From an uncultured Clostridia bacterium (lineage in GTDB: Bacteria > Bacillota > Clostridia > Peptostreptococcales > Anaerovoracaceae), in NCBI GenBank assembly GCA_937900415.1, contig CALCEY010000010.1, positions 233,262 through 297,261 of the forward strand: a DNA stretch of 64,000 bases, given 5' to 3'. The position numbers were made by a program, and so were the translations under genes. The number at the start of each line of letters is the position of its first letter. Positions within the stretch are counted from its first letter, which is position 1. Shown in pieces: positions 50,775 through 58,992 of the stretch. The notes beneath the pieces were generated by a model. That model was not told where the DNA came from. It saw only the letters and a list, made by a program, of their open reading frames with translations, and did not search any database.

Positions 50775-52331
50775 TTAAACCAATTCTCCTGCATCAGCCT
50801 TCTGCTGTTCTTCCTCGGTCATCTTGGTACACGTTACCTTAGGGAATGTAAGCAGGAAGCTTACTATAGGCATCGTATAGTTGAATACTGCCCATGGTAT
50901 CCACATAATAGGGTCTATATTGAGTGTATTCTGAATATAAACGCCGCAGGTGTTCCACGGTATGAGCGCCGATGTAACAGTTCCGGCTGATTCCAGTGCG
51001 TTTGACAGGCTCTTAGGGTGAATACCCATCTGTCTGTAGGCAGGTGCGAACATTCTTCCCGGAACCAGTATGGATATGTACTGTTCAGGCATTACAGCGT
51101 TGGAAACTATACAAGTGATTTCTGTAGCGCCGACGAGAGCAGGTCCGCTCTTGATGTGCTTCAGCAGTCTGTTTACTATAGTTTCAAGCTGGTGAGTACC
51201 TTCCATAATACCGCCGAACATCATAGCCATTACCGTCATCAATATCGAAGAAGCCATATTCATAAGACCGCCGTTTGTCAGCAGGCTGTTTACAGCTTCA
51301 ATTTCCGAATTCATAACGAATCCGTTTCTTGCCATAACCAGAATATCGCCGAAGTTTACTCCGTAATGATCAACTTCCAGAGTTTCCGGATTAACGATAG
51401 CCAAATCTCCCTGGAATATAGGAGCAAGGATAGCTCCGGCCACAACACCGAGAGTAATGCCAGGGATAGCCGGCATCTTTAACGCTATAGCAAGGATTAC
51501 TACCAGAGGAGGCAGAAGCAGTATAGGGCTGATATTAAATGAATCGCTTATGCCCTTCATGATGACTGTTGCCTGGGAAGTATCAACTTCACCGGAGGAT
51601 GCATGCATGAAACCGTATACTCCGAAGAATATCAGTGATATTGCATAAGCCACGATAGTAGCCTTTATCATGTATTTAACATGAGTAAATACGTCTGTAC
51701 CTGCCATTGCCGGAGCCAGGTTAGTGGTATCCGACAGTGGTGATAATTTGTCTCCGAAGTATGCTCCGGCAAGGATAGCTCCGGCTGTAGGGCCAAGAGG
51801 CATTCCCATACCTGTGGCGATACCCATGAGAGCAAGACCCATGGTTCCCATGGTTCCCCATGACGAACCTGTTGCCAGCGACGTAATCGAGCAGATAAGA
51901 ACGGCCGCTATAAGGAATATAGAAGGCGACAGGAGCTTAAGTCCATAATAAATCATTGTAGGAATAGTTCCTGAAAGAATCCATACTCCTATCATCATTC
52001 CTACGATACAAAGTATCAGTATAGCCTGCATAGCCATTGATATTCCGTGTATCATCATTCCTTCTATGTCCTGCCATTTATATCCTATCTTAATGGATAT
52101 GAGAGCAGCTATTATAACACCTATAAACATAGGAATGTGCGGGTCAACACCATAAACTATAATACCGATTGACATGATTACGACAATGCCCAAGAAAGAA
52201 ATTATCGCTTCATATAGATGAGGCGCTCTTACTACTTCTGGAAGGTCAAGCTCATTGCTGTCAATTTTTTTGATAGTGTCAGCATTACCTTGCAGATTTG
52301 CATCAGGGACTTTTTTATTGTTATCGTCCAT
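50775..52331 (-). CDS. NhaC-family Na+/H+ antiporter-type carrier (second copy)
   Basis: 518 residues. Hydrophilic N-terminus (about 1-40), then about 12 helices. ATGSSWGTMGTMGLALMGIA (about 154-173) and AYFGDKLSPLSDTTNLAPAM (about 191-210) are the NhaC signatures, closer to classical NhaC than the copy at 46181. The C-terminal VTCTKMTEEEQQKADAGELV is a short charged tail. It converges on the lyase operon and has no sigma-54 motif upstream that I could see. It may support the same pathway or general Na+/H+ homeostasis. The gap 52332-52611 has only A/T-rich promoter-like sequence and the next terminator. Confidence 0.9.
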   Translation of the reverse strand: MDDNNKKVPDANLQGNADTIKKIDSNELDLPEVVRAPHLYEAIISFLGIVVIMSIGIIVYGVDPHIPMFIGVIIAALISIKIGYKWQDIEGMMIHGISMAMQAILILCIVGMMIGVWILSGTIPTMIYYGLKLLSPSIFLIAAVLICSITSLATGSSWGTMGTMGLALMGIATGMGMPLGPTAGAILAGAYFGDKLSPLSDTTNLAPAMAGTDVFTHVKYMIKATIVAYAISLIFFGVYGFMHASSGEVDTSQATVIMKGISDSFNISPILLLPPLVVILAIALKMPAIPGITLGVVAGAILAPIFQGDLAIVNPETLEVDHYGVNFGDILVMARNGFVMNSEIEAVNSLLTNGGLMNMASSILMTVMAMMFGGIMEGTHQLETIVNRLLKHIKSGPALVGATEITCIVSNAVMPEQYISILVPGRMFAPAYRQMGIHPKSLSNALESAGTVTSALIPWNTCGVYIQNTLNIDPIMWIPWAVFNYTMPIVSFLLTFPKVTCTKMTEEEQQKADAGELV

Positions 52332-52568
52332 TGAAGTTCTCCTTTCTTTAACAGGTTAAAAGAATAAATAATTCTTATTGCTATTATTGTAACAGAATAT
52401 AATCGTTTACGAAACTACAAATTTTAAAAAAACACATAAAATGGCAAATTTTTTTAACAAAGCAGTCTTTTTCTCTCTTCTAATTCTTTCGAAAGCAGAA
52501 AAGCGCTTCCTTTCTTAATATTCTGAATTCCGCAGTCAGAAGAATCTGCAAAATATGCAGAATGAAAA

Positions 52569-52590
52569 AGAGGTCTGTCAAAAGACCTCT
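52569..52590 (-). terminator. Terminator of the DUF3137-like gene
   Basis: Stem AGAGGTCT / AGACCTCT (52569-52576 with 52583-52590), 6-base loop, followed leftwards by TTTTTCATT. Confidence 0.85.
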
Positions 52591-52611
52591 CTTTACTCTT
52601 TATATTTTATA

Positions 52612-53628
52612 TTATACGTTATTATATCCCTTAGCTACGTCATATATCTTTTTAGCGGCAGCCACTCCCTCCATCAGCCTCTTTACTTCTTCTTTCTGCG
52701 TTACTACATCTTGGTCAAGTCTGGCTTCAAAAATATCGGAATATTTATTTATGGCGATAAACATTCTGCCTCCGTTAAAAGACAGCGCCGTAGGCACTCC
52801 GAGAGCTTTTGAGAAGTTTTCCACCGCTTCGGTAAACTCTTCTGAAAAAAAGCTTCTCAGCATATTAGGCTTCTCAGCATATATAGTAAAATTCTCGTCA
52901 AAGTGTGCGTTGCCTGACTCTATCTTATGCTCCGCCGTATATCCGGCCACGGAAGGCTTGTAATCCTTAGAAAATATCTGCATAAATCCATACTTTTTAA
53001 GAGGATTTTCTTCGTCGTTCCAGAACATACCCATTATACCGCTGAAAATATTGACCTGCCCCATCCTGCCGTTTTCTTTTCTCCTCGGTACGCCGGCCTT
53101 CAAATTAGTTAATCGAAAGCTGTCTCCGTCCATCTCTCCATAAAGAGAATCCTGACTTGTGCACAGCTTGTAATATTTGCACAGGACAAGCACACTACCC
53201 GCAATCTCTTCGTATGCAAGCCCCGGCTCTTCCTTGTAAACCACATAATCCACACCTTCCGTCCGGCTTGCCATATTGATCAGATACTGCTGTCTGTAAG
53301 CAGTCCAAAAAGAACCTTCAATACGCTTGGCTATCAGATAATATGTTATTCCATTGGCTCCCACTCCGCATATGATTATGGTAAGAACCGCCGGTATAAA
53401 CTGCTTCGTCATTCTTCCGCCTGTGAAAATAGTCCTGTCAAATATGAAAATATATGCGGCCAGGGCGAGCATGACTGCAAGCGTTATCGCCTTCGATACT
53501 TTTATCAGAAGAGCTGTTTTGTACTGAAGTCTCCTTATCTCCTCATCGCTGAAGGTTCTTCTTTCCTTTATCATTTTATTGTTGGCGACTATGTTGCGTC
53601 CCTTTTTCTTGAATAAACTCATATTCAT
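52612..53628 (-). CDS. Membrane protein resembling DUF3137
   Basis: 338 residues. Two membrane helices (about 44-64 and 78-98) separate a basic N-terminus from a soluble C-terminal region. The segment 'ENFTIYAEKPNMLRSFFSEEF' followed by 'ALSFNGGRMFIAINKYSDIFEA' (about 242-305) resembles the DUF3137 pattern of an alpha-beta domain with F-S-F and I-A-I strands. Function of that family is unknown. Monocistronic, own terminator. The start could also be the internal ATG in ANNKMIKERR (at 53574), since the first 18 residues are poorly conserved in style. Confidence 0.6.
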   Translation of the reverse strand: MNMSLFKKKGRNIVANNKMIKERRTFSDEEIRRLQYKTALLIKVSKAITLAVMLALAAYIFIFDRTIFTGGRMTKQFIPAVLTIIICGVGANGITYYLIAKRIEGSFWTAYRQQYLINMASRTEGVDYVVYKEEPGLAYEEIAGSVLVLCKYYKLCTSQDSLYGEMDGDSFRLTNLKAGVPRRKENGRMGQVNIFSGIMGMFWNDEENPLKKYGFMQIFSKDYKPSVAGYTAEHKIESGNAHFDENFTIYAEKPNMLRSFFSEEFTEAVENFSKALGVPTALSFNGGRMFIAINKYSDIFEARLDQDVVTQKEEVKRLMEGVAAAKKIYDVAKGYNNV

Positions 53629-53950
53629 CTCCTAATCGTCTGCAGCGGGATTTATGGCGTAAACTATATTACGTTATTACGTTGATTATACCTCTTATTT
53701 ACATGTTTTTCAATAAAATTAAAAATGGCTTCACCATGATTTCAATTCTTCCTCTTCGCCGTAATCTTTATTCTAAATATTTCCGCAAGTCTCTCTGCAA
53801 TCTTCATTTTAAGCCCTGCCCTAACCATCGCCGAAGCACAAGAAAAAAACCTGCGCTAATCCTTGCGCAGAGTCTCTTTCTCATCCTGTATCCATAAAAT
53901 TAAAGCTCAATAATAAAAGTCCTTGCCGTCCGCCGCTAAGACGTCGCTCT
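53629..53950. other. Non-coding gap between the DUF3137-like and second GPH genes
   Basis: About 320 bases without a gene. The left part is A/T-rich with the presumed promoter of the DUF3137-like gene. The right part holds the terminator at 53851-53870. Confidence 0.6.
53851..53870 (-). terminator. Terminator of the second GPH transporter
   Basis: Stem CTGCGC / GCGCAG (53851-53856 with 53865-53870), 8-base loop, followed leftwards by seven T after a G. It lies about 80 bases past the stop. Confidence 0.75.
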
Positions 53951-55339
53951 TTAATTTATCAGCTTGTTTATATCATCCATGTATTCATCATAGCTTTCCC
54001 CCTGTTCCCTGAGAGCAAGCGCTCTCTGGAGTGAAGAGAAAGTCTTTTTATTGATAGGAAACGCCTTAAGCGCAAGAAAACCCACAAGACAGCATATGCT
54101 CGGCACCAGTATGTATCCTATATCGAGGAACGCTATCACGGAATCGGGCTGCGCAGAAAGCTCAGGATCAAAGCCTGAAATATCGAGAAAAATTCCAAAC
54201 ATCTGAACCATCACAGAAGTCACCAACGTACCCAGTACAGAAACAAGAGACATAATATCTCCGCCTCTTCTCTTGTTGTTTACATACTGATCCACCTCTA
54301 TTACATCGTAAAATATAGCGTTGCTAAGCTGCCAGAAACCCGTCTGCACTACGGCAAAGCTGCTTACGTAAATAACTCCTCCCGCAATAGTATTCGGCGC
54401 TGTCAGATATATGAGAACGCCTATTATACCGCAGGTAAGCATAGTATACATCTGCTGGTTTGCTTTTCCCGTTTTGAGCGCCATCTTATCTACGATAGGC
54501 GTCATTACGGCAAATATAACCGTCGTAAATGCGTATACATAAGAGGAATATTTGTTGCCCAGCCCAAGAGCATATTGCAGGAAATAAAGCGTTGCGATGT
54601 TATACAGTGCAAAAGCGCACGCAAATGCACCTTTATAAATTATGAGCAGCTTCATCGGCTTAAGCTTTATCAGCTCCATATAATTTGAAAAAATGTTCTT
54701 CAGCATACCGTGATTTCCTCTGCTGCTGTTTTCTCTGATATACTGATGGCTAAATTTCTTTGTCAGTACAAAAGAACCGACCCAGCTGCCGCATGTAGCT
54801 GCTGCTATAATAATTCCGACGGTCTGCCAGCCGGCTTCCTGGTTATCTCCAAACAAATCAAGCACAAGAAGCGGAACTATGGTTCCAATGCCGTTTCCGG
54901 TTATGGAAAACCATCTGCATACGGTTCTCTGCTTAGTTCTCTCATCATACCCCGATGAAATCTCCGAGCCGAAAGCGTTGTTTGGAATTTCAAAGCATGA
55001 GAAAAACACTCTGAACAGAATAGCAAAAATGAGATAATATGCAAAGGTCACGCTCCTTGAAGCATGCATCGTATGTGAAAGTATAATCAAGATTATCGGC
55101 ACAACGATTCCAGCCGTAAGCATAAAAGGACGCCGCTTCCCCATCTTTGACTGGCAGTTGTCGGAAAGATTTCCAAAAATCATTCCTCCTATAACCTCTA
55201 CGAGCAAAGCCAATGATGAAATGGTTCCTGCCAGCGATGAGCTGATTCCAACACAGTTGGTCAGAAAAACCACGAAATATGCCGACATATAATTATACGA
55301 CGAACCTTGTCCCACATATCCTAAGCCATAATTATACAT
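53951..55339 (-). CDS. GPH-family (MFS_2) cation symporter, paralogue of the 41962 gene
   Basis: 462 residues, about 12 membrane helices. Opens MYNYGLGYVGQGSSYNYMSA, aligning with SYSLGYMGQGAAYNFMSTYF of the 41962 carrier; the next 60 residues, including LSDNCQSKMGKRRPFML, are clearly related, and so is the C-terminus (NKKTFSSLQRALALREQGES versus NKKTFASLSAAVKKKN). The two paralogues bracket the catabolic cluster in inward-facing orientation. No sigma-54 motif is visible ahead of this one. The RBS (AAAGGACGG) is weak and about ten bases away. Confidence 0.85.
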   Translation of the reverse strand: MYNYGLGYVGQGSSYNYMSAYFVVFLTNCVGISSSLAGTISSLALLVEVIGGMIFGNLSDNCQSKMGKRRPFMLTAGIVVPIILIILSHTMHASRSVTFAYYLIFAILFRVFFSCFEIPNNAFGSEISSGYDERTKQRTVCRWFSITGNGIGTIVPLLVLDLFGDNQEAGWQTVGIIIAAATCGSWVGSFVLTKKFSHQYIRENSSRGNHGMLKNIFSNYMELIKLKPMKLLIIYKGAFACAFALYNIATLYFLQYALGLGNKYSSYVYAFTTVIFAVMTPIVDKMALKTGKANQQMYTMLTCGIIGVLIYLTAPNTIAGGVIYVSSFAVVQTGFWQLSNAIFYDVIEVDQYVNNKRRGGDIMSLVSVLGTLVTSVMVQMFGIFLDISGFDPELSAQPDSVIAFLDIGYILVPSICCLVGFLALKAFPINKKTFSSLQRALALREQGESYDEYMDDINKLIN

Positions 55340-55399
55340 CCCGTTTTTTACCGTCCTTTCCCTTGCAGCCTCATAAATACATAATACATCTTTTTAAAG

Positions 55400-55867
55400 C
55401 TATGTCAAGTCTGCCGTTTCTACTCTTATAACTTCTCGCAAGGCTTCGAGGGACAGTTCTATCTGATAGCCTACACGGCCGGCGCTTACGCAAAAGCTGC
55501 CTGTACTTTCGGCGGAGGAATCTATAAAAGTAGGAAAATATTTTTTCATTCCCACCGGCGAACAGCCTCCGTGTATGTACCCTGTCAGCGGTAAAAGGTC
55601 TTTTGATTTAACCATCTCCACTGACTTTTCTCCCGCTGCCGCGGCCGCCTTCTTTAAATCCAATTCTCTGTTTACCGGAATCAAAAAGACATAATTTTTC
55701 CGGCTCTTACCTACGGTAACAAGGGTTTTAAACAAACGTCCCGGATCCTGCCCCAGGGCTTCGGCAACTTCAAGGCCGCTCACTGCGCCTGTATTTATAT
55801 AACTGTGACTTTCATATAAAATTTTCTTTTTATCCAGTATTCTCATGACATTAGTTTTTTCTTCCAT
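55400..55867 (-). CDS. ybaK: YbaK/EbsC-type aminoacyl-tRNA deacylase
   Basis: 155 residues. Hydrolyses Cys-tRNA-Pro formed by mistake. The YbaK fold is recognised by 'EALGQDPGRLFKTLVTVG', 'FLIPVNRELDLKKAA', 'PLTGYIHGGCSPVGMKKYFP' and the final FCVSAGRVGYQIELSLEAL. The lysine of VFKTL-type motif (here LFKTL) is present. Freestanding protein, cytoplasmic. Confidence 0.93.
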   Translation of the reverse strand: MEEKTNVMRILDKKKILYESHSYINTGAVSGLEVAEALGQDPGRLFKTLVTVGKSRKNYVFLIPVNRELDLKKAAAAAGEKSVEMVKSKDLLPLTGYIHGGCSPVGMKKYFPTFIDSSAESTGSFCVSAGRVGYQIELSLEALREVIRVETADLT

Positions 55868-55977
55868 AATTCTGCCTCCATGATGTAGCCTGTATGCGTA
55901 TTATCCGTTCACTGCAAGCTTAGCCATTATCTGTGTCTGAATCACACAAAACGCTGCGATTTTATACTTATATTTTA

Positions 55978-57312
55978 TCACATTTTCATGGAAATTTTAG
56001 CAGCTTTTTTCCCCGAAATCACTGCCCCCTCCATGGTGGCAAAGGAAGATGTTCTTGTATAATCTCCTGCCAACACGAGGCCTTCTATTCCTGTATACTG
56101 CCCGGGTCTCATAAGCTGATGGCCTTTGCACAGAGAATAAAACTCGTTTTTTTCCGCAACCTTGCGAGCCTTTAGTACCTTTCCGTCAAGCTGAACTCCT
56201 AGTGAGCTCAGTTGTTCGACGACTACAGGCAAGAGCTTTTCTTCACTCATATCTTCATATTCTTTCGAGTTGTCTAAAATCACTGATAATCTCCCTTTGG
56301 ATTTTCTGAATGTGGAACGGGATTGCTCTGCAAAGCTTACCATATCCGTTCCCGGTCCGAATGTGGTTATGTCTTTCTTCAGTGCAGGTTTCGAAAGCTC
56401 CAGCTGTAACGTACATGCAGACATGCAAGGCAATCTGTACAGCCTGCTAAGCTCCTTTCTTTTTCTCAAGGGCTTCAAAATTTCCTTCGCCGCAGTGAGA
56501 GAAGTTGCGATTACGATGGTTTCAGCCTTAAATTCATCTCCCTTTTCGTTTCTGACGCCCGACGCTCTTCCGTTTCTTACTATTATTTCCTTTACAGATT
56601 CTCCGAAATAAAACGTTCCGCCAAGCTCCTTTATCTTATTTACTATGGGATTTGCCATTATTTCCGTCATTCCGCCTAAAAAAGCGCCTATTCTCATCTT
56701 ATAAAACTTTGGAATCGCCGGCGCGAAAAGTCCAAAAAAAACGTATGCCGAATAGTTCTCCGGAGGCAAAAAAAAGATTCCGCTGCTGAGAGGCTCAAGA
56801 ACAAGCCTCCTTGCTTTCTCAGTAACATGATGCTTACATGCATATTCGGAAACGGAATAATCATCAAGGCTCCATGAAACCATATAATTTGAAAATCCTG
56901 AAAGGAAAAACGGCACCAGAGAAAGCTTGTCTTTTAAGCTTAACACATCTTCGTTTCCCGCCAAGCTCTTTATCATTTTTCTTAAACCGAAAAAAGGCGC
57001 TGTCCCCAGCACGAGCTTACGGTTCTTTTCCTTTACCAGCACATCTGCCTTTTCTTCCCACGTAACAATATTCTCAATATTTACCCCGCATTTTTTCAGA
57101 AGCTTCGGCAAAGCGGAATAATAGCCTATATAACGATGAAGGCCTGATTCCACCTTCATTCCCCTGTCTGAAAAGGAGGACGTCCGTCCTCCCGCATAAG
57201 AATTGGCTTCAAGTACCAAAACCTCCATACCTGCGGCTGAAAGTTCATAAGCGCAGGATAAGCCTGCCAAACCTGCTCCCACTACGACTACATCATATTT
57301 TTTATCAGTCAT
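55978..57312 (-). CDS. FAD-dependent amine oxidase / phytoene-desaturase-like protein
   Basis: 444 residues. The N-terminal Rossmann FAD motif DVVVVGAGLAGLSCAYELSA (about 7-26) is followed by EANSYAGGRTSSF (about 35-47), the GG doublet of the FAD-dependent amine oxidase and CrtI/HpnE families. The C-terminal FAD motif is GLVLAGDYTRTSSFATMEGAVISG, read in two parts near 407-430. The central substrate domain is variable. Closest feel is phytoene desaturase-like or hydroxysqualene dehydroxylase-like. No isoprenoid genes are adjacent, so the substrate is open. Confidence 0.85.
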   Translation of the reverse strand: MTDKKYDVVVVGAGLAGLSCAYELSAAGMEVLVLEANSYAGGRTSSFSDRGMKVESGLHRYIGYYSALPKLLKKCGVNIENIVTWEEKADVLVKEKNRKLVLGTAPFFGLRKMIKSLAGNEDVLSLKDKLSLVPFFLSGFSNYMVSWSLDDYSVSEYACKHHVTEKARRLVLEPLSSGIFFLPPENYSAYVFFGLFAPAIPKFYKMRIGAFLGGMTEIMANPIVNKIKELGGTFYFGESVKEIIVRNGRASGVRNEKGDEFKAETIVIATSLTAAKEILKPLRKRKELSRLYRLPCMSACTLQLELSKPALKKDITTFGPGTDMVSFAEQSRSTFRKSKGRLSVILDNSKEYEDMSEEKLLPVVVEQLSSLGVQLDGKVLKARKVAEKNEFYSLCKGHQLMRPGQYTGIEGLVLAGDYTRTSSFATMEGAVISGKKAAKISMKM

Positions 57313-57411
57313 ATTTTTACTCCCGCTGTTTGATGAAATTTGTTGAATGAATAAAGCTTACCATAGTTATTATCTCCTTTATATTTATCTTTATCCGCTT
57401 AAGCTCCGCCC

Positions 57412-57464
57412 AATAAAAAACAGCCTCTTCATGCTCTTCATTAAAATTGAGCATACTGAAGCTG
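57412..57464 (-). terminator. Terminator of the PP-loop/Nudix pair
   Basis: Interrupted stem: CAGC/GCTG, TTC/GAA and ATGCTC/GAGCAT between 57421 and 57464. Leftwards it is followed by six T (57415-57420 on the plus strand are A). Confidence 0.65.
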
Positions 57465-57482
57465 TCGTTCTTCTTCATTTCT

Positions 57483-58124
57483 TTAATAATCAGGCTCGAT
57501 CGCTTTACAACGCTGCTTTGCCATATACTTAAATATCATGGCTATGCTCCGGTCCTCCCTTATCTTTCCCTTGAAAATAAGTTCCTCAAGCATGTCGAAT
57601 CCAACCCATATATGGCTTATATATTCATACTCGCTTTTCTGCATATCGCGGTCATAAAAGGACGGCATTATTTCAAATTTGTCTACGACAAAATAATAGA
57701 GATCCCACTCCACTGTAAGTCCGCAGCCTGAAATACCAAAAAGTCTGAAATCTTCAACCTTTATATCCGCCTCTTCAAGTATTTCTTCGGCAAGTTTATC
57801 CTGCGCCGCCCGCCTTACATACTCGCGGCCGGCGTTCTCCTCTTCCATCGCCTTTTCAAATTCCTCGGCAGAATCAAATACCTTTCCTCCCGGGAGCCTG
57901 TAATCCCAGTCCTCAAGCTCATACCTGTATTCTTTGTTAAGCAGAAGCTTTCCGTCTTTTACTATTATGGCTCTGACGCCCGGAGGTCTCCTGACCAGCT
58001 CAAAGGTCAGCTCCTTTTTTACCTCATGGCTCTTGCCTGCGGCGTCCTCTGTAAGAAAGCGGCTTTCCTTTGACCTTTTTATCACCTGAAAAAGCTTTCC
58101 GCGGTATAAAATTTTATCGCTCAT
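57483..58124 (-). CDS. Nudix-like hydrolase with expanded Nudix box
   Basis: 213 residues from the ATG at 58124, where AGAGGA lies nine bases upstream and the start overlaps the PP-loop gene's end by four bases. The frame extends to 58166. The Nudix region starts RLPGGKVFDSAEEFEKAM and reaches 'DKLAEEILEEADI' about 20 residues later, so the box has an insertion of about 15 residues, and the usual R of REUxEE is Ala. Glu residues for metal are kept (AEEILEE). Catalysis is likely but altered; the substrate is unknown. Always-coupled neighbour suggests a shared nucleotide reaction. Confidence 0.78.
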   Translation of the reverse strand: MSDKILYRGKLFQVIKRSKESRFLTEDAAGKSHEVKKELTFELVRRPPGVRAIIVKDGKLLLNKEYRYELEDWDYRLPGGKVFDSAEEFEKAMEEENAGREYVRRAAQDKLAEEILEEADIKVEDFRLFGISGCGLTVEWDLYYFVVDKFEIMPSFYDRDMQKSEYEYISHIWVGFDMLEELIFKGKIREDRSIAMIFKYMAKQRCKAIEPDY

Positions 58125-58912
58125 ATAAGTATTTCCTCTATCTTTTCTTCCAGCCTGTCGTACCACTCCATGCGTTCTTCTCCAACTGTAAAGTCCGGCA
58201 TTGTTTTAACACAGAAATTTCCAACCGGCTTTAAGAACTCGTCGAGGTAAAGCATAAGCTTGTCAATATTTTCTTCAAGAGGAAAGCCCTTCAGGTTTCC
58301 GGATAAAACGCACTTCACATCGTTGGCATGCTCTATAACTGCTTCATCTGCTATTTCTTCATTCACCAGCCCGGTGTCTTCGATTTCCAGCAGCGGTTTT
58401 ATCATATTTATGCCGTTTTTTTCGAATATTTCATTAAAACATTCCATAGTACCTGGATGCTGATTGGCCTTCAGTCTGCCCTGGTGAGAATGTCTCTCGC
58501 CCGTTATTACAGCCTCCGCCCCAAGACGTCTCAAAAGCGGAATTCTCATAAGATGGGTAAACATGTGGCATGCAACGCAGGGAGTATAAAATCCATATTT
58601 TTTATTTATAAGATACTGATATTTGGCGCATAAAATATTCCACAGCCTGCCGTCCTGAAGCTCTGTCACCTCTTCAAAGCCGATTCCCGCCTCTTCTGCT
58701 TTTTTTCTGATAAATTCTATGGAGTCATAATATGATTTCTTATCTCCATATTCCGTACCTGTATACACTATTGTCGGTATTATAACAATCCCTAAATCTG
58801 AACCTCCGCTTTTCTCTTTATTACATGAGCTTAGGCTGCCGTTTTCTCTAATAAACTTCATTACTGCCGCCACACTGTCTTTTCCTGCTATCTCTGCTAT
58901 ATATCTTTTCAT
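58121..58912 (-). CDS. PP-loop (N-type ATP pyrophosphatase) superfamily protein
   Basis: 263 residues. MKRYIAEIAGKDSVAAVMKF has AGKDS in the place of the SGGxDS PP-loop that adenylates a substrate or tRNA base. Conserved-looking features downstream are VYTGTEYGDKKSYYDS, 'YGFYTPCVACHMFTHLMRI' with Cys-x-x-Cys, and ITGERHSHQGRLKANQH. These resemble ATP-dependent sulfur-transfer or amidation enzymes, but I do not recognise the family. Four-base overlap with the Nudix gene means coupled translation. Neither has an assigned pathway; together they could activate and clear a nucleotide derivative. Confidence 0.7.
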   Translation of the reverse strand: MKRYIAEIAGKDSVAAVMKFIRENGSLSSCNKEKSGGSDLGIVIIPTIVYTGTEYGDKKSYYDSIEFIRKKAEEAGIGFEEVTELQDGRLWNILCAKYQYLINKKYGFYTPCVACHMFTHLMRIPLLRRLGAEAVITGERHSHQGRLKANQHPGTMECFNEIFEKNGINMIKPLLEIEDTGLVNEEIADEAVIEHANDVKCVLSGNLKGFPLEENIDKLMLYLDEFLKPVGNFCVKTMPDFTVGEERMEWYDRLEEKIEEILI

Positions 58913-58992
58913 ATTCTTCTCCTCTGAGCGTCACTCATATCAAAAATTCGATGAAAATAATTTAATTACCTAATACGACATTCGCTGTCTGC

